Assembly: GCA_039621445.1 (NCBI GenBank)
Contig: CP154956.1
Location: 75,678,192-75,742,191, forward strand
DNA: 64,000 nucleotides
Reading direction: 5' to 3'
Origin: Euglena gracilis
Taxonomy: Eukaryota > Euglenida > Euglenophyceae > Euglenales
Shown here: positions 32,166 to 41,851 of the stretch, piece by piece
How the letters are laid out: each line of letters starts with the position of its first letter
Numbering within the stretch: the stretch's first letter is position 1
Notes under the pieces: generated by a model
Database searches by the model: none
Seen by the model: only the letters and a program-made list of their open reading frames with translations
Told to the model about the DNA's origin: nothing
Made by a program: the position numbers and the translations under genes

Positions 32166-32541
32166 CGACTACCATGCCCCCCCCCCCCGAGCTATTCCCC
32201 CCCCCCGAGCTATTCCCATTGGGGGTACGGGAATAGCTCACTGTCATAGCACTTTTTATAAAGAACTTCCTAAGAAAGTGGTCAAAAATCGACGCTTTTG
32301 GACCATTTTCAAAAATCACCTTTTGGCAAATGTGCTCAAAATTGACCATTTTTTGCGAACATCCAAAAAAGTTGCCAAAAATGACCCCTTTTGGTTTGCC
32401 CGAGGGTCGGGTATGGGAATAGCTCGGGGGGGGGGGACCTAGATCCCCCCCCCCCCCCGAGCTGTTCCCCCCCCGTACTGTTCCCATTGGGCCGTAAAGG
32501 GTCCCGGGGACGGGAATAGCTCGGGGGGGGGGGGGGGCATG
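32166..32541. repeat. GAGCTATTCCC-type palindromic element, copy 1
   Basis: The ends are TACCATGCCCCCC and its complement GGGGGGCATGGTA. Inside are inverted GAGCTATTCCC / GGGAATAGCTC motifs and C/G runs around an A-rich core. A second copy is at 62117-62484. It sits between GCTAGCGAC and GTCACTAGCGACC, inside another element's palindrome array. Confidence 0.72.
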
Positions 32542-32628
32542 GTAGTCACTAGCGACCAGCCTTATCACCAATGGTCGCTAGCGAGCACCAAAAAATCCAT
32601 CACCAATTTCTCGCTCGGGGCCCTAACC

Positions 32629-32975
32629 CGAACCGTATCCCCAACTCTAACCCCATCCCTAACCCTAACCCAAACTGTAACCCTAACTCTAACCCGGATC
32701 AATGACCTAGCCTGGGGGGGGGGGGTTCTGGGTAGTTGATCTAACCCTAACCCTAATGCAAACCCTAACCCTATCAATGACCCTATTCCCATCCCGAACC
32801 CTAACCCTATCCCCTACCGTAACCCCAACCCTGACCCTGTCCTTAAACCCTATCCCTAAACCTAACCCTAACCAACCCTAATCCAAACCCAACCTAACTA
32901 ACCTATCTATCCCGAACCCTAACCCTATCCCTAACCCCTAACCATATCCCTTTTCCATCCCTAACCCTGACATTT
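32629..32975 (-). repeat. Degenerate CCCTAA-type repeats
   Basis: Many CCCTAACCCTA hexamer runs are interspersed with variants such as CCCTATCCC and CCCTGTCC. The TTAGGG type matches the telomere repeat reported for Euglena. The degeneracy, and adjacency to an element's right end (GCTCGGGGCC at 32614-32623), suggest an interstitial element-associated tract rather than a chromosome end. Confidence 0.75.
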
Positions 32976-33058
32976 TGGCAGTTTACAAACCAAATTGAGA
33001 GGAATTTGGCCCGGGGGGGGGGGGGGGGGGGGGGGCTTTACTACAAAAAAGGGGTGTC

Positions 33059-33860
33059 GGACGCCGGTTCTGTCCAAAGCCCGGCGTTCCGGACGCCGGT
33101 TCCGTCCGAACCACTGACCAATCTCCGACCACTGATCTGCAATGTCACACCACTTTGCACTTCACCAAATTCCGGCGATCGCGAGGGTATTTCTGGCTGT
33201 GTCAATCGTCCAGGTATAAAATCACCCCTCAATCGAAAGCTCTTTTCATCAGACGACTGGCGATCACCACCAAATTCACGTCGCCTGGAGCTCTTATTTT
33301 CTGTCAGTGGGGAATCCTAATTTCACAACTCTGGTGCCCCCTAAGGCCCTCAGGTCGTTGATTCGAAGAGGAAAAACGTTTCTGTAGGGTTTATTCAGCA
33401 TCTTAAACCAAAAGTCACTGAAGATTGCTACAAGTTTCGACTCAGATTCTGGCCGATCCGACCATCGCGAGCGTATCTCGGGCTGCGTGCAACGTTAGGG
33501 TACCAAGTTACCCCTCGATTGAAAGCTCTTTTCAACAGACGACCAGCGGTGCTCATCAGATCTTTCCACGCTGCACGGTACTCTATTTCCAAATCTGGGC
33601 CGATTTTCACGAGATTTGGATATCCACCCCACTGGTCCCCAGATGGCAAAATTCATTGTCCTTGATGGTTGAAACACTCATACCAGCACCTTAGGGCCAC
33701 TTTTGGGCACTTTTGGTGGCATTTTTAGGAATGAAAATCGGACGCCGGGCTTTGGACAAAACCGGCGTTCCTAACGCCGAGCTTTAGGACAGAACCGGCG
33801 TCCGGAAAGCCCGTGGGGGGGACGCCGGTTCTGTCCTGAGCCCGGCGTCTCAAACGCCGG
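33059..33860. repeat. 800-bp dispersed repeat bounded by GACGCCGG hairpins
   Basis: The left edge has GGACGCCGGTTCTGTCC hairpins at 33059-33105 and the right edge has a triple version at 33740-33860. Two diverged internal halves (33120-33365 and 33366-33720) share CGATCGCGAG ... CAATCGAAAGCTCTT. Related copies or fragments are at 97-310, 1405-1640, 49262-50740, 52310-52470 and 53440-53600. This is a high-copy non-autonomous family with no protein. Confidence 0.7.
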
Positions 33861-34577
33861 CTTGAATTTCAAAAAAGGAGGGGGTAATGCGGCACAGTGG
33901 AGGTCGGACCGACCTGGTCGGCCCGACCTCCAGAGGTCGATAACACCATGGTCGGGCCGACCATAGGTCGGCCCGACCTAGGTCAGCCTGACCTCCAGAA
34001 GTAACATGGCCAACATTCCGCCCAGGGCCAACCGCCGGGGCCGCACTTGTCGCCCTTTTGGTGTCATACAACGCCCTCTTCTTTTTCAGGATTTTTTTCA
34101 GTCTTGCAAAAAGGCTGAATCCCGTTGAAGTGTTCACCTGGGAGTTCATCACCCAAGTGATCGCCACAGACATCAACACGAGCCTTACCAACCTTGGATT
34201 TCTGGCTTGCCATGAAGCATCTCATTTTTGAATGAGTCTTCGGTTCCCACACAGGCCATTGCTCTCAGGCCTTCTGGGTGTCGCACTGGATCACTCAAAA
34301 AATCAGTGGAGGTCCTGTCTTGTCTCCAAAAGACACGCTTGGCCACTTTGCAGCAATCCAGTTGGGGTTTTTGGGGAACCTCCCCCCTTGTGCAGATAAC
34401 CATTTTCGGGCTCTGGCTCCACCCCCCCCTAATACAGATGAAAAAAAATTGCACCGAAAATGGCCTTTTGGACCAAAAAAGGACTCAAAAATATTTTTTC
34501 GAGCCAAAGGCCAAAGGATCATTTTCTCAAGCCAAAGGATTTTGGTCATTTTTCTATAAGATTTTTTATAAGAAAAA

Positions 34578-34672
34578 TCGGGGTTCAATCACGATTCCCA
34601 GTGCGGAAACGGGGGGCGCCTTCGGCGAAGGCGCCCCCCGTTTCCGCACCGGGAATCGTGATTGAACCCCGA
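34578..34672. repeat. Long GC-capped hairpin, element D
   Basis: The arms are TCGGGGTTCAATCACGATTC and its complement, rising to a GGGGGGCGCC-TTCGGCGAA-GGCGCCCCCC tip (about 34610-34640). It lies upstream of the copy D gene, as the hairpins of A, B, C and E lie upstream of theirs. Confidence 0.85.
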
Positions 34673-34769
34673 TCTTGGCTTAAAAGCGTTACCCAAATTC
34701 ACGGGCTTCCCCACAGTAGCCCAGCGGTTCCTAACGAGATCCCTATCGGCCAAAAATCTCGTTTTTAGC

Positions 34770-34905
34770 ATTCACTTGTGAACTTTGGGCATTCACTAGT
34801 GCGCTATAGCGCACTAATGAATGGCCACTTTTGATCACTAGTCCCAAATGTGCACTAGTGAACATATCACCAGTGCGCACATGTTCACTAGTGATTGGAA
34901 TCCGA
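34770..34905. repeat. CACTAGTG-type repeat array before copy D gene
   Basis: About eight copies of variants of ATTCACTAGTGCGC occur in both orientations within 135 bp, including a perfect GTGCGCTATAGCGCAC palindrome. The position matches the arrays in copies A, B, C and E, but the word is different. No matching array was found downstream, where the element seems cut off. Confidence 0.72.
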
Positions 34906-34952
34906 ATTTTTTTATGTTTGTTTACCCTCCAAACTTTTTCCCTCACAGTCCA

Positions 34953-35270
34953 ATGAAGCGTTTTGCCAACATGATGGAAGCTCAGATGCCCCGCCCCCCT
35001 AACGCAGATGATTTTTTGACTGTTTTACGTGGTGCTGGGTCCCTAGGAGCCACAGCAGTGGATGCCCTTTTGGGCTCCCTCCCCACCGGTGGTGAAAATG
35101 AAGACCTAGGCCCCAAGAACCATGCTGCGTTGAAATGTTTTTTGGAGTACATTGATGTTTGCAACCGGCATGGCGTTGTTTTTGCCTCTTTGGACGAAGT
35201 TTTGGTGGGATGGGCCAGATGGTGCATTGATTCCCTGATCCCCCGATTCCTCACGTGGGGAAGCCCGTGA
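34953..35270 (+). CDS. Hairpin-element protein, copy D (short, no PHD finger)
   Basis: Reads MKRFANMMEAQMPRPPNADD to the stop at 35270, 105 codons. It aligns with the other copies at its start (M-K-x-x-A-N-x-x ... MPRPP-x-x-D-x-F) and in the middle (FLEYIDVCNRHG ... LDEVLVGWARWCID, compared with LEFQQVCKHLNA ... LDGFFSAWAGWVIDP in copy C). The ATG follows a tract ending CCCTCACAG by four bases, an acceptor-like context. The frame stops before any PHD finger, so the copy is probably truncated: a different GGTCGCTAGCGACC-bearing element starts at about 35402. Function unknown. Confidence 0.6.
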   Translation: MKRFANMMEAQMPRPPNADDFLTVLRGAGSLGATAVDALLGSLPTGGENEDLGPKNHAALKCFLEYIDVCNRHGVVFASLDEVLVGWARWCIDSLIPRFLTWGSP

Positions 35271-35401
35271 ATGGTTTACGTTTTTAAAGGGGGGTTGGGA
35301 GCACTGGTGGGACCCCACGACCCCCCCCCCCCGCCCCGTCTCGATACAGCAGAGCAGAAAGTACCAAAAATGCAAAACAAATGGGTACTTGTTCACTACT
35401 C

Positions 35402-35560
35402 GGGCTCCGAGCGGAAAATTGGCCATGGAACTTTTGGTGGTCGCTAGCGACCGGTCGCTAGCGGCCATGGTCGCTAGCGACCGAATTCTGGCGACCGGTC
35501 GCTAGCGACCGTTGGTGGTCGGAGCGACCGGTCGCTAGCGACCACCAATAATTCGACCAC
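35402..35560 (+). repeat. Left end of a GGTCGCTAGCGACC palindrome element
   Basis: It begins GGCTCCGAGCGGAAAATTGG, the end consensus of the 9-bp-duplication elements. At least five overlapping GGTCGCTAGCGACC palindromes follow at 35438-35550. No partner right end with a matching duplication was found in the window. Confidence 0.65.
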
Positions 35561-35801
35561 CCCCCCCCCCTCTCGGAAGATTTTTAAGCCCCCCCCCCCT
35601 GTGAAGGAAAAATTTCCCTCAGAGAAAAACATGAAATTTTATATCAAAATTTCCTTTTTCTGCTTTTAGGATTTTGCACGAAATCAGACAATGTTTACGT
35701 TACTTTGTCAAGAGGGCGGTACGGGGGTCCGGGGGGGGGGGGTGGGGGGCAGCCGGGGGGGGGGGGGGTGGCATTACCCTCCCCCCCCCCCCTTAGAGTG
35801 G

Positions 35802-37331
35802 GGCCCCGGTCGGAAAATCGCGGGTGACCAAATTGCGGGTCGGCCCGACCACCTGGTCGGCCCGACCAGGTCGGCCCGACCTGTGTGGGTCGGGCCGACC
35901 TGGTCGGTAGGAAACACAATTATCCGCACTACCCCCCCCCTTTTTAAAATTTCCACCCCCCCCCCCCCTGAAAAAAACTTATGTCCAAATCACCCCAAAA
36001 CCAGTCAAAACCCACTGAAATGGCTCCAAAACCCCCCAATCGGGGGTGAATATGCAAAAACTTGGGGGCAAAATGCCCATTTTGGGCCACTCTTGGGAAA
36101 AACATTGTCTTTGCACATACCTACAAACTGGGTCAGGGTTGGGGTTAGGGTTTGGGTCAGGGTTCGGATTAGGGTTTGGTGTAGGGTCAGGGTCAGGGTT
36201 TCGGGTTAGGGTTAGGGTTCAGGTTACGTTTAAGGTTAGGGTTTGGTTTAGGGTTAGGGTTCGGGTTACGTTCAAGGTTAGGGTTAGGTTTAGGGTTTCG
36301 GGTTAGGGTTGGGGTTAGGCGAAGTCTTAGGCAAAACGGTCCGGCAGCAAAGGGGTTTTTTTGGGGGGGGGGGGGGGGGGGGGGGGGGGCGGCAGCCCCC
36401 CCCCGCTAGACAACCAAGGGTGCCGAAGGCGCCCTCTGACAATGGGCGTCTGATTGCGCATGCTCACAAAACGGTCCAGCAGCAAAGGGATTTTGTTACC
36501 CCCTCCTAATTGACCCCCCCCTAATTGACCAAACGCCCCCCCCCCCCCTTTGAAAAAAATGTTTCAACCCCCCCCCCTCAGGCAAAACGGTCCGGCAGCA
36601 AAGGGATTTTGTTATTGGGGGGCGGGGGGGGGGTGCGGGGGGGGGGGGGGGGGCGTCAGCCCCCCCCCGCTAGACGACCAAGGGTGCCGAAGGCGCCCTC
36701 CGACAATGGGTGTCTGATTGCACATGCACACAAAACGGTCCGGCAGCAAAAGGATTTTGTTATTGGGGGGCGGGGGGGGGGGGGGTGGGGGGGGGCGGCA
36801 GCCCCCCCCGCTAGACGACCAAGGGCGCCGAAGGCGTCCTCCGACAATGGGTGTCTGATTGCGCATGCACACAAAACGGTCCGGCAGCAAAAGGATTTTG
36901 TTACCCCTCCCCCCTAATTGAACCCCCCTAATTGACCAAACGCCCCCCCCCCCCCCGTTTGAAAAAGCCTTTCATCCCCCCCCCCTAATTGACTGCCCGG
37001 GGAGCACCCCCTATGCTTTTCCCAAAAGTGGCCCAAAATGGGCATTTTGCCCCCAAGTTTTGGCATATTCACCCCGGATTGGGGGGTTCTGGAGCCATTT
37101 CAGTGGGTTTTGACTGGTTTTGGGGTGATTTGCACATAAGTTTTTTTCAGGGGGGGGCTTAAATTTCAAAAAAGGGGGGGGTAGTGCGGAATATTGTGGG
37201 TCGGCCCGACCTGGTCGGCCCGACCCACACAGGTCGGTAAGCCACCCACACAGGTCGGGCCGACCACAGGTCGGGCCGACCAGGTCGGCCCGACCCGCAA
37301 TTTGGTCACCCGCGATTTTCCGCACGGAGCC
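35802..37331. mobile_element. Large inverted-repeat element with GGTCGGGCCGACC palindromes
   Basis: The ends are GGCCCCGGTCGGAAAATCGC and the complement of GGCTCCGTGCGGAAAATCGC. The inverted repeats are about 310 bp: 35802-36115 matches the complement of 37010-37331. They contain the palindromes and a shared CACCCCAAAACCAGTCAAAA tract. The interior carries degenerate TTAGGG repeats (36128-36327), then three units of the ~130-bp CTAGACGACCAAGGG repeat with GGCGCC hairpins. No 9-bp flanking duplication was found, so it may be recombined. Confidence 0.72.
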
Positions 37332-37988
37332 GGTGGCATGGCATTTTTTGTCAAATTTGCTTTACCCCCCTCAAAATGGCCACTTTCGTTTCAAAGGACT
37401 TTTGACTATAGGTCGGGCCGACCTGGTCGGCCCGACCTGTTTGGGTTACCGACCATATGGTCGGCCCGACCAATTGGAGGTCGGGCCGACCACATGGTCG
37501 ATAGCAACGACCTCAATGGTTTCCCTTTTCAAAAGCATCCAAAACCTTGGCCAAACCCTGTGGAGCATAAAAAGCGCAATTTTAGCACAAAAAGAATTCC
37601 TGATGGCATCAACCCGTGGTAAAAAAGAATTTCTGACGTTATTTGAAGGAGTAGGGTTAGGGTTACGATTCTTATCCAACCAGCAGAACATTTCCCGCTC
37701 AACGTTGTTAGATTGGTCTCTACAAGGTACCCAGCGAACCCAAAGAGCCGCCCAACTGGGGTTAAAAACATGGGGGGACCCGAGCGAGGGTCCCTGTATT
37801 AACCCTAGTTGGGCGGCTCTTTGGGGTAGCTGGTACCTTGGGCCCCGGGCGGAATATTGGCCATGCTAGTTCTGGAGGTCGGGCCGACCTAGGTCGGCCT
37901 GACCTATGGTCGGCCCGACCATGGTCGGGCCGACCTCTGGAGGTCGACAGAAATGGCCAAAATTCCGCATTACCCCCCCCCTTTTTCT

Positions 37989-38178
37989 GTGTCAAGAACT
38001 GTGTTTGGGCCAAGAGTTAGGGGGAGCCCAGGGGCGGGGACCGCGGCGCCGAAAGCGCCGCGGTCGCCCCTGGGCCCCCCTAAAACCATGGCCCAAAACA
38101 CTGTTCTTGTTTGAAACCGTGTTTTGGGTGAAGATTTAAGACTTTTAAAGTCTCGAAATTGGCCCAAACACGGTTTCA
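37989..38178 (+). mobile_element. Two-hairpin miniature element, copy 1
   Basis: It starts GTGTCAAGAACTGTGTTTGG and ends CCCAAACACGGTTTCA. The first hairpin runs from GGGCCAAGAGTTAGGGGG to a GCGCC-GAAA-GCGCC tip and back. The second is GAAACCGTGTTTTGGG ... AAGACTTTTAAAGTCT ... CCCAAACACGGTTTC. Three other copies are at 56356, 59674 and 59879. Confidence 0.8.
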
Positions 38179-38966
38179 AAGGACTTTTGACTATAGGTCG
38201 GGCCGACCTGGTCGGCCCGACCTGTTTGGGTTACCGACCATATGGTCGGCCCGACCAATTGGAGGTCGGGCCGACCACATGGTCGATAGCAACGACCTCA
38301 ATGGTTTTCTTTTTCAAAAGCATCCAAACCCTTGGCCAAACCCTGTGGAGCATAAAATGCGCAATTTTTGCACAAAAAGAATTCCTGATGGCATCAACCT
38401 GTGGTAAAAAAGAATTTCTGACGTTATTTGGAGGAGTAGGGTTAGGGTTACGATTCTTATCCAAACAGCAGAACATTTCCCGCTCAACGTTGTTAGATTG
38501 GTCTCTACAAGGTACCCAGCGAACCCAAAGGGCCGCCCAACTGGGGTTAAAAACATGGGGGGACCCGAGCGAGGCGCTGAAGGCGCCTTGCTCGGGTCCC
38601 CGCACGTGTATTAACCCTAGTTGGGCGGCTCTTTGGGGTAGCTGGTACATTTTAGGGGCCAATTTATCACGTTTCTGAACAGCCGGCTACAAACATAAAA
38701 AAATTTTCTGGCCTCAAAGAAGATACTTGTTTGCTCCGATCCGACCATCCGACCGTCACTGAAATCCGACAAAGTTAGCACAAAGTGATTTTGTTGGGGA
38801 GCGCGTTTTGGCCATCCTTGCCTTGCACACACAAGGGGATTTTGATATTTTAGGCGGGGGGGGGACCGGGGGGGGGGGGGGCGGCAGCCCCCCCCCCCCC
38901 CGGGGGAGGCCGTAGGCCGAAAAAGATCGCAATTTTTTTTTTTTTTTCCAATATGGGATGAAAGAG

Positions 38967-39042
38967 CTGGGTTAGGGTTAGGGTCAGGGTCAGGGTTAGG
39001 GTCACGGTCAGGGGTGGGGGTAGGCGTAGGGTAAGGGTATGG
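38967..39042 (+). repeat. Short degenerate TTAGGG tract
   Basis: GGGTTAGGGTTAGGGTCAGG-like hexamers, repeated in the paralogous block at 40514-40590. Both lie in copies of the same repeat that also bears a GGCGGCAGCCCCC tract, so they were multiplied with it and are not independent telomere traces. Confidence 0.7.
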
Positions 39043-39289
39043 GCATTGCACACCAAAGGATTTTTGTCATTGGCCATGGATCTCACCTGATTTAGCCATT
39101 TTTCACAACTTTTTTGAATTTGGGACGTTTTTTGACGTTTCTAAGGACATTCGGATGGGTGTACGTTCATTTTGAATTGAAATAAGAGAATCAAATTTTT
39201 GAGGGGGGGGGGGCTTAAAAATTAAAACCTATTTTCTGGGCCCGACGCCTGTCTTGAAATTCTACTGACATTAAACGATTTCAGGCTGA

Positions 39290-39440
39290 AATTGTTTATG
39301 TCGGTCGATTTCCATTCAGGCGCCCGTTTATGAAAGTCGATTTCCATTCAGGCGCCCGTTTATGAAAGCCGATTTCCATTCAGGCGCCCGTTTATGACAG
39401 TCGATTTCCATTCAGGCGCCCGTTTATTGAAAGTCGATTT
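39290..39440. repeat. Array of GTCGATTTCCATTCAGGCGCC units
   Basis: Five units of about 33 bp contain GATTTCCATTCAGGCGCCCG. Two more are at 40155-40215. The word GGCGCC plus TTTCCATTCAGG resembles the array of element E in outline (GGCGCCTGTCTTGAAAACC). The plus frame between the arrays (39608-39877) has no recognisable domain. Confidence 0.65.
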
Positions 39441-41324
39441 CCATTCCATTGAAATCTGTTGCTAGTCAGATTGGGAATTTTTAGTGATTTTTTGGACATT
39501 TTGTATTTTCATTTTTTTTGACATGTTTGGTCCTATGGGGTTGTGGAGGAGTTATGGATCAGACAAAAACCAAATTTTGTGGGCAGGTGATCACAGCTGG
39601 CTGAACTTTGAATGGAACAGACGGAAAGACGGTACTTAAGATTATTATTTTCTGGATCTTCAGAAACAGCATTCGGCATATTTGTCCTGAACCAGTTGTC
39701 ATCACTGGTCATCTAAAAGAAAAGCTTTCGGGTGAGGAGTTATTTGGCAATGTCAACCCTATTTTCTGGGATCGACGCCTGTATTGCAATTATATTGACA
39801 TCATCGGATTTCGGGCCAAGGCTGTGTTCATAGCAAAAGGCTGTGTTCATGGCTTTGGTCAAAATCTGTGTTTGTAATAAAACGCAGACTCTGGCCTGAG
39901 TCTCTGTTTCGAAACGCTGAGTCTGTTATTCGGCCTGAGTCTGCGTTTTGAAACGCAGACTCAGGTCAGAGTCTGCGTTTAAGAAGCAGTTCTTGCTATA
40001 GAGATTGAAAAAAAGAAAAAAGCATTCCGAAAAAAAGTTGGTCGACATTAACAGGTTTCAGGCTGAAACTGAAAATGTCCCAAAACGGAACAAAAAGGCA
40101 TTTAAAAAAGGAAACAAAAGGTTGGTCGATTTCCAAGACATTGGAAACCGTTTATGTCAGTCGATTTCCATTCAGGCGCCCGTTTATGACAGTCGATTTC
40201 CATTCAGGCGCCCGTTTACCTAGGTCGGCCCGACCTCCAGAAGTAGCATGGCCAGTAATCCGCATGGAGCCGGTACCTTGCAGGGGCCAATTTATCACGT
40301 TTCTGAACAGCCGGCTACAAACATCACAAATTTTTCTGGCCTCAAAGAAGATACTTGTTTTGGCCATCCTTGCCTTGCACACAGAAGGGGATTTTGTTAT
40401 TTAGGCGGGGGGGGGTCCGGGGGGGGGGGGGGCGGCAGCCCCCCCCCGGAGGAGGCCATAGGCCGACTAAGTTCGCGTTTTTCAATTTTTTGTCAATGTG
40501 GGATGAAAGAGCTGGGTTAGGGTTAGCGTCAGGGTCAGGGTTAGGGTCAGGGTCAAGGTCAGGGGTAAGGGTGGGGCTAGGATTTGGCGCATTGCACACC
40601 AAAGGAATTTTAGTCATTGGCCATGGATCTCACTTGATTTAGCCATTTTTCACAATTTTTTTTTTGAATTTGGGACGTTTTTTGACGTTTCTAAGGACAT
40701 TCCGATGGGTTTACGTTCATTTCGAATTGAAATAAGAGAATCAAATTTTGAGGGGGGGGGGCTTAAATTTCCAAAAAAGGGGGGGGGGTATTGCGGATTA
40801 TTGGAGGTCGGGCCGACCTGGTCGGCCCGACCTCCAGAGGTCGATAAGCCATGGCCAATGGTCGGCCCGACCTAGGTCGGCCCGACCTCCAGAAGGAGCA
40901 TGGCCAGGAATCCGCACGGAGCCGCCACCTAACCCTAACCCAAACCCTGACCCTATTCCTTCAAGCACCAAAAATTTTCGACTCTGCCATTTGGGGGGTG
41001 GCGGTCAAATAGTGAACAAGAACCAAAAAATGGACCTCAAGAGCTCCTTTGAACCGGCGTTTGGGACGCCGGGTTCAGGACAGAACCGGTGTCCCCCCCC
41101 CACGGGTTTTCCGGACGCCGGTTCTCTCCTAAAACCCGGCGTTAGGATCCCCGGTTCTGTCCAAAACCCGGCGTCCGTTTTTTTTCATTCCTAAAATGTC
41201 ATCAAAAGTGCCCAAAAATGGCCCTAAGGTTATATACCAACACCCCCCCCCTATTTGGCCGCCCTCCGGGCGGCCGGGACCCCCTTCTGGCCAATTAGGG
41301 GGGGGGGACAATTAGGGGGGGTTA

Positions 41325-41460
41325 CCCCTACCCCCCCCCCTAATTGGCCACCTGGACCCCGTCCTTCATAGCCGTGAACCCCCGTAAACACCCGAATAAA
41401 GGCATTTTCCCTTGCAATGAGTAACCCCCCCCCCTAATTGGCCACCTGGGCTCTGGCCAT
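41325..41460. repeat. CCCTAATTGGCCACCTGG repeat
   Basis: Two CCCCCCCTAATTGGCCACCTGG words flank CGTCCTTCATAGCCGTGAAC. The same block occurs at 49085-49230. Related poly-C CTAATTG words are at 36506-36535, 36915-36990 and 42155-42240. Confidence 0.65.
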
Positions 41461-41851
41461 GATCCCGGCCCCGTTCACGGGATTTTTTTTTCAGTCGCGA
41501 GCGACTGGATTCCTAGTTTCCGAATCACCTGGGTTTGACCCTCAACTCCCCGCCAGGCCCGAGTTATTCACGCGCGAAGGGGTCCAAACTCGGTAGGATT
41601 TACCCGCCCCCCCTGGATAAGCCCCCCCCCTTTGGACTCTGCCATTTCGGCCAAAAAATGTCAATTTTCAAAATATCTCCAAAATGAAGCCAAATCAAAG
41701 GAAATGTCCGGAGCAGGCTTGTGCTTAGTCGGGTGCCTACCCCACGGGGGGGGGGGGGTGGGTGCTAGGGGCAGGCACCCCATAGCACCCGATCCGACCC
41801 CCCCCCGGGGGGGGGGGGGTAGGGTTTTGGGGGGTGCCTGCCCCTAGCAGG

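Larger units (their letters stand above)
37841..40271. mobile_element. Mutator-like element, 9-bp duplication GGTACCTTG
   Basis: The left end is GGCCCCGGGCGGAATATTGG. The right end is the complement of GGCTCCATGCGGATTACTGG. GGTACCTTG flanks both sides (37832-37840 and 40272-40280). Palindromes of GGTCGGGCCGACC type lie inside both ends. The flanking sequence joined across the element corresponds to the uninterrupted paralogue at 38630-38700, where GGTACATTTTAGGGGCC stands in place of the insertion. Inside are a two-hairpin miniature element, a second copy of the outer flank, and CGATTTCCATTCAGGCGCC arrays. No transposase was seen. The 9-bp duplication and long inverted ends suggest Mutator-like elements. 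Confidence 0.82.

Noticed and set aside
32629-32975. True chromosome end
   Set aside because: The hexamers are degenerate, internal to the window, and flanked by repeats on both sides.
36361-36389. Very long G run as a G-quadruplex regulatory site
   Set aside because: G and C runs are everywhere in the repeats, and their exact lengths are unreliable in assemblies, so no specific role can be argued.
35802-37331. Fourth GGCYC-ended element with a 9-bp duplication
   Set aside because: The inverted ends are clear but the flanking nonamers (TTAGAGTGG and GGTGGCATG) do not match, so I report the element but not the duplication.
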